Below, piece by piece: positions 35,518-46,271 of a DNA stretch of 64,000 nucleotides (the stretch's first letter is position 1; each line of letters begins with the position of its first letter). Made by a program: the position numbers and the translations under genes. The notes beneath the pieces are model-generated. The model was not told where the DNA came from. It saw only the letters and a program-made list of their open reading frames with translations, and searched no databases. The stretch is from positions 1,096,430 through 1,160,429 of the forward strand of contig NZ_LMDS01000005.1 in NCBI RefSeq assembly GCF_001425865.1, given 5' to 3'. Origin of the DNA: Rhizobacter sp. Root404 (lineage in GTDB: Bacteria > Pseudomonadota > Gammaproteobacteria > Burkholderiales > Burkholderiaceae_C).

Positions 35518-36054
35518 TCAGGCCTTCTGGTTCCGGTAGGCAGCCATGCCGTCGACGATTTCCTTCTTCGCCGACTCCGGGCCTTCCCAGCCCTGCACCT
35601 TGACCCACTTGCCCGCCTCGAGGTCCTTGTAGTGCTCGAAGAAGTGCTGGATCGCCTTCAGGCGCATCTGGTTGATGTCTTCCGGCTTCTGCCAGTGGGT
35701 GTAGATCGGCAGCACCTTGTCGATCGGCACCGCGAGCAGCTTGCTGTCGCCCCCGGCCTCGTCGTCCATCTTGAGCACGCCGATCGGGCGGCAGGTCACG
35801 ACCACGCCCGGCGACAGCGCGAACGGGGTGATCACCAGCACGTCGACCGGGTCGCCGTCGTCGGCCAGCGTTTGCGGGATGTAACCGTAGTTGCACGGGT
35901 AGTGCATCGCGGTGGTCATGAAGCGGTCGACGAACAGCGCGCCGCTTTCCTTGTCGACCTCGTACTTGATCGGGTCGGCGTTCATCGGGATCTCGATGAT
36001 CACGTTGAACTGGTCGGGCGCCTTGGCGCCGGGGGTCACGTTGTGCAGGCTCAT
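35518..36054 (-). CDS. ppa: Soluble inorganic pyrophosphatase
   Basis: A 178-residue family I pyrophosphatase. The signature DGDPVDVLV and the substrate-site HYPCNYGYIPQT, KYEVDKESG and YKDLEAGKW are complete. It hydrolyses pyrophosphate from biosynthesis in the cytoplasm. ATG 36054 gives the normal start (MSLHNVTPG). It is divergent from the membrane H+-pyrophosphatase gene across 233 bases, so the two enzymes that compete for pyrophosphate share a regulatory region. Confidence 0.95.
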   Translation of the reverse strand: MSLHNVTPGAKAPDQFNVIIEIPMNADPIKYEVDKESGALFVDRFMTTAMHYPCNYGYIPQTLADDGDPVDVLVITPFALSPGVVVTCRPIGVLKMDDEAGGDSKLLAVPIDKVLPIYTHWQKPEDINQMRLKAIQHFFEHYKDLEAGKWVKVQGWEGPESAKKEIVDGMAAYRNQKA

Positions 36055-36287
36055 GATTGGATTTTCGGTGCGCGGGGAAACCCGGATTTTAGGCGCAGAC
36101 GTTTCACGCACCTGACGCGCCGGCCCCATCGCGCCGCACCGATGGAAAACACCATGTCGCCAGCGTTGCTTTGTCACCATCCATCTGGCAGCATGCCGCG
36201 GAGGCCGGGCCACGGATAAACGCCCAGCGCGCGACGCTCGAAGTCGGCCTCGAACCCCACCATGCAATCGACGAGGAAGGACTTCCC

Positions 36288-38738
<2,451 letters not shown>

Positions 38739-38761
38739 TCGCGCGGCGCCCTCCGCGGCTC

Positions 38762-38798
38762 AGGCCCGGGTTCGCAAGAGCCCGGGCCTTTGTCTTTT
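38762..38798 (+). terminator. Intrinsic terminator after hppA
   Basis: AGGCCCGGG (38762-38770) pairs with CCCGGGCCT (38781-38789), followed by TTTGTCTTTT. Confidence 0.85.
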
Positions 38799-38967
38799 CC
38801 GCTCGGCCGGTGGCCCCTGGTCACGCGGACGTGGTGACGATCCGACGCTCGGTGGGAGCGGGGTGGAACTGACGCACCCCACCCCTCAGAACCTGCATGG
38901 CAGCGCCGATGCGACTCGCTACATTGCGGCCGATCCCATGTCGGGACGCCTCTGGAGGAGACCCCGA

Positions 38968-40029
38968 ATGGCCACCAACCTGCTCGAAATGCTCATGCGC
39001 GCCATCACGCCCGCGACGACGAAGTCCGTGTCGGATCACCTCGGCGAGTCGCAGGCCGGCGTACAGAGCGGCCTTGCGCTGTTGCTGCCCAGCCTGCTCG
39101 GCGGTCTGGCGTCCAAAGCATCGACCCCGGCAGGCGCGTCGAGCGTGTTTTCGGCGTTGACCGAGCCGCGGGTCGACACCGATCTGCTCGGCACGCTGAG
39201 TTCGCTGCTCGTCTCCGGTCGCGGCAGCGCCATCGCCAACGTCGGCAGCATCGGCAATGCGCAGCTGGCCAGCGTGTTCGGGGCGGACAAGGCAGTCGGC
39301 CTCGGCACGGCGCTGGCCGGCATCACCGGCATGAAGCCGGGCAACGCCGGTAGCCTGGCGACGCTGGTCGTTCCGGCGCTGTTCGGCTGGCTCAAGAAGC
39401 TGATCGGCGAGCGCGGCCTGAACGCCACGCGCACCGCCGAGTTGCTGGTCGGACAGCGGGATCACCTTGCCGGTCAACTCGACCCCGCACTGACCAAGGC
39501 ACTCGGCCTCGCCGCGCCGTCCGCCTTGCTCGCCGGACTGGCGCCCGCCGGCGGTGCCGCCCCGGCGGGAGCCACCGGATCGGGCGGAGGGTTGCGATGG
39601 TTCCCGTGGCTGGTCGCCGCACTGCTCGCGATCGGCGCGCTGTGGTCCTTGCTTGGTGCCGGTGGCGGCGCGCCCGCCACGGCATCGCCGCCGGCCGTGG
39701 CGTTCGACCTCAAGGTGCCGGCGAAGGTGTATTTCGAGACCGGCAAGTCGGAGATCAGCGCGGAGGGCGTCGCAGTGGTCCAGGCAGTCGCCGGCTTGCT
39801 CGCCAGGGACAAGGCGACGCGGGTGGACGTGACCGGCTACACCGACAAGACCGGCGACGCGACGGCGAACCAGGACCTGGCGAAGAACCGCGCGCTTGGC
39901 GTGCAGGCTGCTTTGGTGGCAGCTGGCGTCGGCACCGACCGCATCGCGACACGGCCACCGATCTTCGTCGAGATCGGCGCCGGCGGTGCCGATGCCGAAG
40001 CGCGGCGCGTCGAGATCACCGCACGCTGA
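38968..40029 (+). CDS. DUF937 protein with C-terminal OmpA-like domain
   Basis: A 353-residue protein. The N-terminal part (about 1-200) resembles DUF937 (SQAGVQSGLALLLPSLLGGLASKA, and a second similar half with GNAGSLATLVVPALFGWLKK). One membrane segment lies at about 211-232 (WFPWLVAALLAIGALWSLLG), after a Gly/Ala-rich stretch. The OmpA-like domain (about 248-353) reads VYFETGKSEIS, VTGYTDKTGD, NQDLAKNRALGV and ADAEARRVEITAR. It closely resembles the domain at the end of the preceding H+-PPase, so the two domains are probably paralogous. ATG 38968 has GGAGGAG before it. Confidence 0.85.
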   Translation: MATNLLEMLMRAITPATTKSVSDHLGESQAGVQSGLALLLPSLLGGLASKASTPAGASSVFSALTEPRVDTDLLGTLSSLLVSGRGSAIANVGSIGNAQLASVFGADKAVGLGTALAGITGMKPGNAGSLATLVVPALFGWLKKLIGERGLNATRTAELLVGQRDHLAGQLDPALTKALGLAAPSALLAGLAPAGGAAPAGATGSGGGLRWFPWLVAALLAIGALWSLLGAGGGAPATASPPAVAFDLKVPAKVYFETGKSEISAEGVAVVQAVAGLLARDKATRVDVTGYTDKTGDATANQDLAKNRALGVQAALVAAGVGTDRIATRPPIFVEIGAGGADAEARRVEITAR

Positions 40030-40052
40030 ACCGCGGCAAGCCAGAAGGACAA

Positions 40053-40090
40053 AAGGCCCAGCAGGGATCGCCTGCTGGGCCTTGTCTTTT
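40053..40090 (+). terminator. Intrinsic terminator after the DUF937-OmpA gene
   Basis: AAGGCCCAGCAGG (40053-40065) pairs with CCTGCTGGGCCTT (40071-40083), a 13-pair stem followed by GTCTTTT. It lies just before the tRNA-Pro fragment. Confidence 0.88.
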
Positions 40091-40093
40091 CAT

Positions 40094-40138
40094 TGGTCGG
40101 GACGGCGGGATTCGAACTCGCGACCCCTTGCACCCCAT
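40094..40138 (-). pseudogene. 3' half of tRNA-Pro(GGG): island attachment repeat
   Basis: Forty-five bases match the 3' half of a standard tRNA-Pro(GGG) on the minus strand: the anticodon triplet within ATGGGGTGCAAG, the T arm with GTTCGAATC, the acceptor strand CCGTCCCG and the encoded CCA. Homology stops within the anticodon loop, where TTTGGTATTTTG replaces the expected GCAAG. This is the direct-repeat end left when an element integrates into a tRNA gene. The intact tRNA-Pro should be at the far right end of the element, outside the window. Confidence 0.88.
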
Positions 40139-40161
40139 TTGGTATTTTGGGTGTTTCGGGC

Positions 40162-40290
40162 CGTCCCAGGAAGTCTCACGTCGTCCCACTTTCCTTTGTC
40201 AAATCAACCACTTGGAACAATTTCGACGTCCCGAGCAGTCTTCCGAAATCTCGCCGAATCCGCCAGAATTCTGTTGCCAATTCTGTTGCC
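40162..40290. repeat. Repeats between att fragment and integrase gene (candidate arm sites)
   Basis: CGTCCC words occur at 40162, 40182 and 40227, and AATTCTGTTGCC is repeated in tandem at 40267-40278 and 40279-40290, just before the integrase ribosome site. The region is A/T-richer than its surroundings. Arm-type integrase sites or integrase autoregulation are plausible roles. Confidence 0.4.
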
Positions 40291-40330
40291 AGCCCCTCCC
40301 AGGTAGCGATTGGCGCTCGAAGGAGACGGC

Positions 40331-41926
40331 ATGGCTCGGACAGCGAAGGTACAGCGGTTGACGGCACTGGCCGTGAAGCGCTACGCGGACGACCGTTCCG
40401 TCAGCGCGCCGCTTCACGATGGTGGCGGACTCTATCTCCGAAAGCGCGACGCTTCGGCGCTCTGGTACCTGCGGCTCACCGAGCCCGCGACCGGCGCACA
40501 GCAGTGGCACCGGATGTTCCCCGACGACCCGCTGGGTGGCTATCCCCACCGTTCACTCCTTGACGCCCGTGCCGAGGCCAAGCGCCTGTGGGATCTCCGC
40601 TCGGAAGGAACCGACCCGCGAGCCCTTCGCCTGAAGACGATCGCCACCCGGCGCCAGGCCGATCTCGACGAGGCCGCGGCGGAAAAACGCAAGGTCACCG
40701 TTCGGGTTCTGTTCGAGCGCTGGTGCGCTGTCGATCTGCAACCGCGAGTCGGCACCGACGGCAAGCGGATCGGTCGCAAGGACGCCGGCGCGTACACGCG
40801 TGCCCAGTTCGAGCGCCGCGTGTTTCCGAAGATCGGCCACTCGGCGGCTGACGAGATCAAGCGCGGCGATCTGCTGGAGTTGCTCGATGCGGTGAAGTCC
40901 GAGGGCAAGCTCCGGACCGCCAACATCCTGCTGACGGACCTGAAGCAGATGTTCCGGTTTGCGCTGGCCCGTGACCTGGTGCTCCGGAACCCGTTGGACA
41001 CCGTCGCCAAACGCGATGTTGGTGGTCCCTCGGTTCAGCGCGACCGCGTTCTGACCGTCGAGGAGATCCGGCAGCTTCCCGGCTCGATCGAGGCGTCCGG
41101 GTTGCATGCCCGGTTTGCCGCGGCGATCTGGGTGATTCTCGCGACAGGTGTGCGCGTGGGCGAACTGCTCGGCGCGGTCTGGCTCGATGAGGAACGCGAT
41201 CCCGCCGAATTGAAGACGATCGCAGACGCGAGTGGCGTCAAGCTGGGCTTCGTCAACCTGAAACGGAGGACCTGGCACCTGCCCGAGACGAAGAATCAGC
41301 GCGACCACACCATTCACCTGAGCGCGTTCGCGATCGAGCAGTTCGAGAAGCTGGCAGAGCTCACGGTGGCGAGCAATGACGATCCGGACCGTTCGGTGCC
41401 TTGGGTCTTTCCGAACATGGCCAACGACGGGCCCGTCGGCGTGAAGTCATTCGGCAAGCAGCTGAGCGATCGACAGAAGACGCCGGAGCGCCGCTTGCCT
41501 CACCGAAGCAAGGCCACCACGTCGCTGCTACTGAGTCGCGGGCGTTGGACGGCTCACGACCTTCGACGCACCGCAGCGACTCGAATGGCGGAGATCGGAA
41601 TCAGCGGCGACGTCATCGACGAATGTCTGAACCACATGATCGAAAGTCGCGTGCGCCGAACTTACATCCGTGACCGTCGCATCACGGAGCAGCGCAAGGC
41701 ATTCGACGCACTGGGCGCGCGAATCCACGCGCTCCTCGCTGCCCCGGCAAGCGGGAAACCGGAAAGCCAGCGACGGGTCGGTCGGCGCCATGGACTTTCT
41801 GAGGCCAGGCTCGCGACGGCGACATCCTCGCCCAAGCATCTGCCGCAGCGGTCTCGACAAGTCCGCACCGAAGGTACTGCACTCACTGCCCATAGTGGAG
41901 TAGATTTTGACAAATGGCCACAATAG
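40331..41926 (+). CDS. Tyrosine-type site-specific integrase
   Basis: A 531-residue P4-like integrase. The N-terminal arm-binding/DUF4102-like part (KRYADDRSVSAPLHDGGGLYLRKRD) precedes the SAM-like core (VRVLFERWCAVDL) and the catalytic domain. Arg is in ATGVRVGELLG (about residue 271), HDLRRTAATRM lies near 405 and Tyr in VRRTYIRDRR near 443. The last 70 residues form a basic unconserved tail. AAGGAGA precedes ATG 40331. It sits about 190 bases from the tRNA-Pro att repeat and would catalyse its insertion and excision. All key residues are present, so it may be active. Confidence 0.93.
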   Translation: MARTAKVQRLTALAVKRYADDRSVSAPLHDGGGLYLRKRDASALWYLRLTEPATGAQQWHRMFPDDPLGGYPHRSLLDARAEAKRLWDLRSEGTDPRALRLKTIATRRQADLDEAAAEKRKVTVRVLFERWCAVDLQPRVGTDGKRIGRKDAGAYTRAQFERRVFPKIGHSAADEIKRGDLLELLDAVKSEGKLRTANILLTDLKQMFRFALARDLVLRNPLDTVAKRDVGGPSVQRDRVLTVEEIRQLPGSIEASGLHARFAAAIWVILATGVRVGELLGAVWLDEERDPAELKTIADASGVKLGFVNLKRRTWHLPETKNQRDHTIHLSAFAIEQFEKLAELTVASNDDPDRSVPWVFPNMANDGPVGVKSFGKQLSDRQKTPERRLPHRSKATTSLLLSRGRWTAHDLRRTAATRMAEIGISGDVIDECLNHMIESRVRRTYIRDRRITEQRKAFDALGARIHALLAAPASGKPESQRRVGRRHGLSEARLATATSSPKHLPQRSRQVRTEGTALTAHSGVDFDKWPQ

Positions 41927-41941
41927 AAGGACACTTGGCCA
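41915..41941. promoter_or_regulatory. Inverted repeat upstream of the Xre/RES pair
   Basis: TGGCCA (41915-41920 and 41936-41941) repeats around 15 bases, 20 bases before the antitoxin ATG. TTGACA (41907-41912) lies at its left edge, but no good -10 is 16-18 bases on. It is a candidate operator for the Xre-type antitoxin; the promoter itself is uncertain. Confidence 0.4.
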
Positions 41942-41960
41942 GAACGCGAGGATCGTCTGA

Positions 41961-42455
41961 ATGAACACCACATCCGCTGTCGAGTTGCAGACCTTGGCCA
42001 CACTGCCTTTCGAATCCGCCCGCACCGAGGCTGGCGATCTCCTTGGGGGCGCGAAGCTTTTGAAGCGCATGCCGTCGTCGCGGGCGGAGGTTCACGCGGC
42101 CATCGTCCACGGCATTCCTTACTCCGCCCTCTTCTTCCTCACGGATCGCATCACCATCTTGTCCGAAGTGGACGTGGCCAACGTGATTGGCATCAGCGCA
42201 AGAACGCTGCGCCGCCAGAAGGACGAGCCCAAGAAGTCGATGCCGACCGATCTGGCCAGCAAGACCTGGCTGTTTGCGGAAACACTGGCCAAGGCCGCGG
42301 AAGTGTTCGGCGGCAAAGCCGAAGCTGAGCGGTGGATGTCCGAACACGCTATGGGGCTCGACGGAGCCCGGCCCATCGACCTGCTGCGCACGCTACAAGG
42401 TGCGGAATTGGTCAATGAGTTTCTCGGGCGCCTGGAGTACGGGGTCTACAACTGA
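41961..42455 (+). CDS. Xre/ParS-type antitoxin (MbcA-Xre-ParS family)
   Basis: The 164-residue protein has an Xre-like helix-turn-helix in its middle (LSEVDVANVIGISARTLRRQ, about residues 67-86). The DUF2384 toxin-binding C-terminus follows (FAETLAKAAEVFGGKAEAERWM, then GLDGARPIDLLRTLQGAELV). It neutralises the RES toxin encoded next to it and probably represses the operon. Its stop TGA shares an A with the toxin ATG (TGATG, 42453-42457). Confidence 0.9.
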   Translation: MNTTSAVELQTLATLPFESARTEAGDLLGGAKLLKRMPSSRAEVHAAIVHGIPYSALFFLTDRITILSEVDVANVIGISARTLRRQKDEPKKSMPTDLASKTWLFAETLAKAAEVFGGKAEAERWMSEHAMGLDGARPIDLLRTLQGAELVNEFLGRLEYGVYN

Positions 42456-42961
42456 TGACCCCGCTACCAGCCAAACTTGATCCGGGCGCACCGCTTGTTG
42501 CCTGGCGCGTCGATGCACAGCGCTACGCTTCGTCATGGGATAGCGGTATCGGCGCTGAGGCTGTCGGCGGTCGATGGAATCCTAAGGGACGAAAAGCCGT
42601 CTACTGCTCCATCGACCCTTCAACCTGCCTCGTCGAATCGGCGGTGCACCGGGGCTTCAAGGTTCTGGACAGCCAGCCACACGTCCTGACCAGCCTCGAA
42701 ATTCTGGACCTGCGAACAATCCGAGTCGTGATGCCTGGGGAGGTACCGAATCCTGCGTGGCTCGAGGGCGGCACGCCGAGTCGTCACCAGCAATCTTGGG
42801 GCGAGGACCTACTTGATCTTCATGGCGTCGTCGTCTTTCCGAGCGCCGTTTCGAAAAGAAGCTGGAATGTCGTCATAGAGCCATCCGTGGCTGCTGGCAG
42901 GTTTCAGCTTCGAACGCAAGAGCGGCTCTCAGTAGACTCACGATTCAGTCCTGCGGAGTAG
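42455..42961 (+). CDS. RES-domain toxin
   Basis: A 168-residue protein with the RES pattern: Arg in LVAWRVDAQRYA, GGRWNPKGRKAVYCS, Glu in STCLVESAVHRGF, and Ser near VVFPSAVSKRSWNVVI. Family members degrade NAD+ or ADP-ribosylate targets and stop growth unless held by the Xre/MbcA-type antitoxin. It overlaps the antitoxin gene by one base. The pair likely stabilises the island. Confidence 0.9.
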   Translation: MTPLPAKLDPGAPLVAWRVDAQRYASSWDSGIGAEAVGGRWNPKGRKAVYCSIDPSTCLVESAVHRGFKVLDSQPHVLTSLEILDLRTIRVVMPGEVPNPAWLEGGTPSRHQQSWGEDLLDLHGVVVFPSAVSKRSWNVVIEPSVAAGRFQLRTQERLSVDSRFSPAE

Positions 42962-43346
42962 TCGGACTCCGTGCAGTTCGCGGAAGCGAGCTACCGCTCC
43001 CCACCCCAAGCCGCCGGTGGCACTTTTTCAGGTCGATCGGCCGGTCCACTCAGGAAGCGATCGTTCGCGACTCAGGCCGAGAAATCTTCGCGAAGGAATA
43101 GCGGGCGTTCGCGCTTGGCGCGGCCCCGGCCAGCACATGCGCGCGGATGAACGACTGCTGCTGAATGCTGCGAAGTTGCGCTGCCGACCCATTGCGGTCA
43201 TAGCCGGCCCCAAACTCGCCGCCCTGTACCGGCCATTCGACGCACCGTTCACGCCGTGTGACCGGTGATGAATCTATCTGGCTGAGCCAGCCAATGAATG
43301 GCTGAAGACCGGCGCCACTTGACAACGCGATGCCGGCCCTACACAC
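42962..43346. other. Gap without a credible gene
   Basis: About 385 bases between the toxin gene and the tetR operator. Small frames on both strands (for example 43017-43268) have no ribosome site and no protein-like composition. I see no terminator or RNA gene. It may be mosaic intergenic remnant. Confidence 0.5.
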
Positions 43347-43375
43347 TTAACCGACTGGATAAACCAATCGGTTAA
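43347..43375. promoter_or_regulatory. TetR-type operator touching the tetR start codon
   Basis: TTAACCGA (43347-43354) and TCGGTTAA (43368-43375) are inverted around 13 bases and end two bases before ATG 43378. The space also holds AACCAATCGG, so overlapping half-sites are likely. Its place over the transcription or translation start fits autorepression by the downstream TetR protein. Confidence 0.8.
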
Positions 43376-43377
43376 AC

Positions 43378-44070
43378 ATGAACGACTTACAGGCACTCCC
43401 GGCGCGAGAGACAGGAGACGCATCGCCGGATACGCGCCAACGCATCCTTGAGGCGGCGTTCAACTGCCTGGTCGCTCGGGGCTATGCAGCGCTCAGCGTA
43501 CGGGACATCGCCAAGGATGCCGGCGTAAACCACGCGCTCATCAGCTACTACTTCGGTGGCAAGGACCGGCTTGTGATCGCCGTGCTCGACGATGCCAACC
43601 GAAAGCTGCTGGAGCGTCAGCAGCATTTGCATGAAGAGCCTGTTGGGTTCGCCGAGAAGTGGGCGATGGCACGACGCTTCTACCAGAGCGACCTTTCCTC
43701 CGGGTTCGTGCGCGTGCAGGCTGAGCTCTGGGCCGCAAGCCTGTCAAACGTCGAGTTGCGCGAGCAATTCTTACCCCGTATTCAGGCGTGGAAGCAGCTG
43801 GTTCTCAACGGTGTGCGTGATGCGTTCCAGGCTTACCAGGTCGATTTGCCGGCGGTCTTCAGCGCAGAGGCCATCGCCACGCTGTTGTCCGAGTTCTGGC
43901 TTGGCATGGAGTTCTCGCAACTGATCGGTGCCCATGGCGAGACAGCGCGGCACGATGCCACGCTCGACGCCATCGAGGTCCTGCTGCGCACGCTGGACGC
44001 GCGTACTGCGCCTGCCGCCAGCAAGCCGAAGGGTCAACGTCAGGTCAAACGCACCAGGAGCCGCCCATGA
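43378..44070 (+). CDS. TetR-family repressor of the hydrolase-glycosyltransferase operon
   Basis: A 230-residue protein with the TetR HTH at about residues 20-66 (TRQRILEAAFNCLVARGYAALSVRD, then GVNHALISYYFGGKDRLVIAV) and a helical effector domain resembling BetI-like C-terminal regions. It ends in a basic tail. A clear operator overlaps its start, so it likely represses itself and, through the ATGA overlap at 44067-44070, the three genes after it. The inducer is unknown but probably a substrate of that operon. Confidence 0.88.
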   Translation: MNDLQALPARETGDASPDTRQRILEAAFNCLVARGYAALSVRDIAKDAGVNHALISYYFGGKDRLVIAVLDDANRKLLERQQHLHEEPVGFAEKWAMARRFYQSDLSSGFVRVQAELWAASLSNVELREQFLPRIQAWKQLVLNGVRDAFQAYQVDLPAVFSAEAIATLLSEFWLGMEFSQLIGAHGETARHDATLDAIEVLLRTLDARTAPAASKPKGQRQVKRTRSRP

Positions 44071-46226
44071 GCACCGATTGGCCGAAGCGCTTCGACCGCA
44101 TCGCCGGCGCACTGCCTCCTGGCGGTCGGCTGTCCCCCGCCGATGAGGTGGCGTTCGATACCCTGGAGCCGGCGCTTCAAGGGTTCGTCAGCAGAGATGG
44201 GGTGCGGATTTGGTACGCGGTGTGGGGCACCGAAGGGCCTTTCCTCGCCTTTGCACCGCCTTTCCAGATCGTGCACGCTGAACTGCTCAAGAGTGTGGTG
44301 CCCTGGTTGTCGCAGCACTTCCGCGTGATCACGATGGACCCGCGCGGCAATGGGCGTTCGGATCGGCCGCAAGGCCAAAAGCATTACGCGCTGGACCTGT
44401 ATGTCGGCGATTTTCAGGCGGTGCTGGACGCAGCCGGTGCTGACCGCGTGGCCCTGGTGGGGATCTCGGCTGCTGCCATGACGGTACTTCGCACCGCCGC
44501 CGAGCAGCCGGAACGTGTGACCCACGTCATCACGGCAGGTGGCTTTGCGCAATCACTGGTGACGGATGCCAAGCTGGCCGCGCGGGTCGAGGCCGAGTTC
44601 GCGGCCATGGCGCAGGACTGGCCGGGCTACGTCGATTTCTTCATGCAGCAAATCTTCAACGAGCCGCACTCGACGAAGCCGTACGAGGACGGCGTGCGCT
44701 TTGGCTGGGCCACCACGGGTGAGGTGCTCGCCTGGTGCTATCGCGGCTGGCTCGGCAACGATGTGCGCGAGCAGGCGAAGCAAGTGCGCTGCCCAACCCT
44801 CGTGATCCACGGCGACCAGGACAAGCGCGTCCTGTACGCCCGCGGCCAGGAGGTACACGACCTGGTGCCAGGCGCCAGGCTGTTGACCATCGCGAGTGGC
44901 GGCCACGTGACCGCCGTGCGCGACCCGGTGGTGTTCGCACATGCGGTTCGCGATTTCGTGGCGGGGGCGCCGCCCCTACGGACCTGGACCCGCGCGATGG
45001 CCCGTCCGCGTCGGGCTCTGTTCATCTGCAGTCCCATCGGCCTGGGGCATGCGCAGCGCGACCTCGCCATCGCGAAGGCGCTGCGCCTGATCCAGCCCGA
45101 TCTCCAGATCGACTGGTTCACCACCCATCCGGCCGCCACCTACCTTGAGCGCGAGGGCGAGAGCGTGCACCCCATCTGCACGCGCCTGGCCAATGAGAGC
45201 CGCCACTTCGAGGGCATGGCGGGCGAGCACGATCTGTCGGCCTTCTTCGCGCTGCGCACGATGGACGAGGTGATGGCGCGCAATGCGCTGGTGTTCTTCG
45301 AACTGATGGAAGCCACGCATTACGACATCGTCATCGGCGACGAGGCCTGGGACGTGGACTACCAGTACCACGAGAACCCCGAGCTCAAGCGCCAGCCGTT
45401 CGTCTTCCTGACCGACTTCATCGGTTGCCTGCCGATGAACCCGGACAACGAGCGCGAGGCTTTCCTGTGCGCCGACCGCAACGCCGATGACATCGAGCAC
45501 GTCGGGCGTTATCCCTATGTGCGCGACGCGGCAATCTTTGTCGGCAATCGCGAGGACGTGCCGGAGCAGACCTTCGGCCCGGGCCTGCCCGGCATCCGCG
45601 AATGGACCGACAAGAACTTCTGCTACTGCGGCTACGCGCTGCCTTTCGACCCCGGCGCCCTGGCCGACAAGGACGAGCTCCGAACGCGGCTTGGCTACCG
45701 GACCGATGAGCGCATCGTGATCGCTGCCGTCGGCGGTACCGGCGTGGGCAAGCCGTTGCTCGACCGCATCGCGGAGGCCTTTCCGCTCATGAAGCGCGAG
45801 GTCCCCGACCTGCGCATGGTGATGGTCGCGGGGCCACGACTCAACGCGGGTGACTTTCCGGCCATGGACGGGCTCGAGGTCCGGCCTTACGTGCACAACC
45901 TCTTCGAGCACCTGGCTTGCAGCGACTTGGCGCTGGTGCAGGGCGGGCTGTCCACGACGATGGAGTTGGTCGCGACCCGACGGCCGTTCCTGAGCTTTCC
46001 GCTGCGCAACCACTTTGAGCAGTGCGTCCATGTGCGCCGACGTCTGTTCAATTACGAGGCCGACAACTCGGTGGATTACGCGCAGACCGATGCGCAAACC
46101 CTGGCGCGTCGCGCGCTGGCTCAGATGGACGCACCGGTGCGTTACCGGCCGGTGGAAACCGACGGCGCAGTGCGGGCGGCGCAGCGCATCGCCGCAGTGC
46201 TGGAGAACCGGCATTGGGCCGGGTGA
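44067..46226 (+). CDS. Alpha/beta-hydrolase fused to a GT-B glycosyltransferase
   Basis: A 719-residue fusion. Residues about 40-300 are an alpha/beta-hydrolase: DPRGNGRSDRP, nucleophile Ser134 in VGISAAAMTV, acid in IHGDQDKRV (about 247) and His in SGGHVTAV (about 278). The nucleophile elbow is G-x-S-x-A instead of G-x-S-x-G. Residues about 312-719 are a GT-B glycosyltransferase like the GT1/GT28 group: FICSPIGLGHAQRDLAIAKAL, YVHNLFEHLACSDLALVQGG, LSFPLRNHFEQCVHV. Met311 marks where the second half could once have begun as its own gene. There is no signal peptide. The likely role is sugar transfer to, and ester cleavage of, one small molecule; the substrate is unknown. Confidence 0.88.
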   Translation: MSTDWPKRFDRIAGALPPGGRLSPADEVAFDTLEPALQGFVSRDGVRIWYAVWGTEGPFLAFAPPFQIVHAELLKSVVPWLSQHFRVITMDPRGNGRSDRPQGQKHYALDLYVGDFQAVLDAAGADRVALVGISAAAMTVLRTAAEQPERVTHVITAGGFAQSLVTDAKLAARVEAEFAAMAQDWPGYVDFFMQQIFNEPHSTKPYEDGVRFGWATTGEVLAWCYRGWLGNDVREQAKQVRCPTLVIHGDQDKRVLYARGQEVHDLVPGARLLTIASGGHVTAVRDPVVFAHAVRDFVAGAPPLRTWTRAMARPRRALFICSPIGLGHAQRDLAIAKALRLIQPDLQIDWFTTHPAATYLEREGESVHPICTRLANESRHFEGMAGEHDLSAFFALRTMDEVMARNALVFFELMEATHYDIVIGDEAWDVDYQYHENPELKRQPFVFLTDFIGCLPMNPDNEREAFLCADRNADDIEHVGRYPYVRDAAIFVGNREDVPEQTFGPGLPGIREWTDKNFCYCGYALPFDPGALADKDELRTRLGYRTDERIVIAAVGGTGVGKPLLDRIAEAFPLMKREVPDLRMVMVAGPRLNAGDFPAMDGLEVRPYVHNLFEHLACSDLALVQGGLSTTMELVATRRPFLSFPLRNHFEQCVHVRRRLFNYEADNSVDYAQTDAQTLARRALAQMDAPVRYRPVETDGAVRAAQRIAAVLENRHWAG

Positions 46227-46271
46227 CGAGACACCGCCCTCGCGGGCTGCTTTTCTTCAAAGGAGAAAGAC

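Larger units (their letters stand above)
40094..42961. mobile_element. Left end of a tRNA-Pro genomic island (right end not found)
   Basis: A tRNA-Pro attachment fragment, an integrase reading inward and a toxin-antitoxin pair follow one another. This is the usual left end of an integrative element. I saw no second copy of the 45-base repeat to 64000, so the right boundary is unknown; the given end covers only the part I can assign with confidence. The TetR/glycosyltransferase operon beyond may be cargo. Confidence 0.7.

Noticed and set aside
41907..41935. TTGACA with a downstream box as promoter of the Xre/RES pair
   Set aside because: The best -10 at 17 bases is GACACT, which matches the consensus poorly; only the inverted repeat is reported.
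43017..43268. Small plus-strand frame between the toxin gene and tetR
   Set aside because: No ribosome site, unnatural composition, overlapped by an equally long frame on the other strand.
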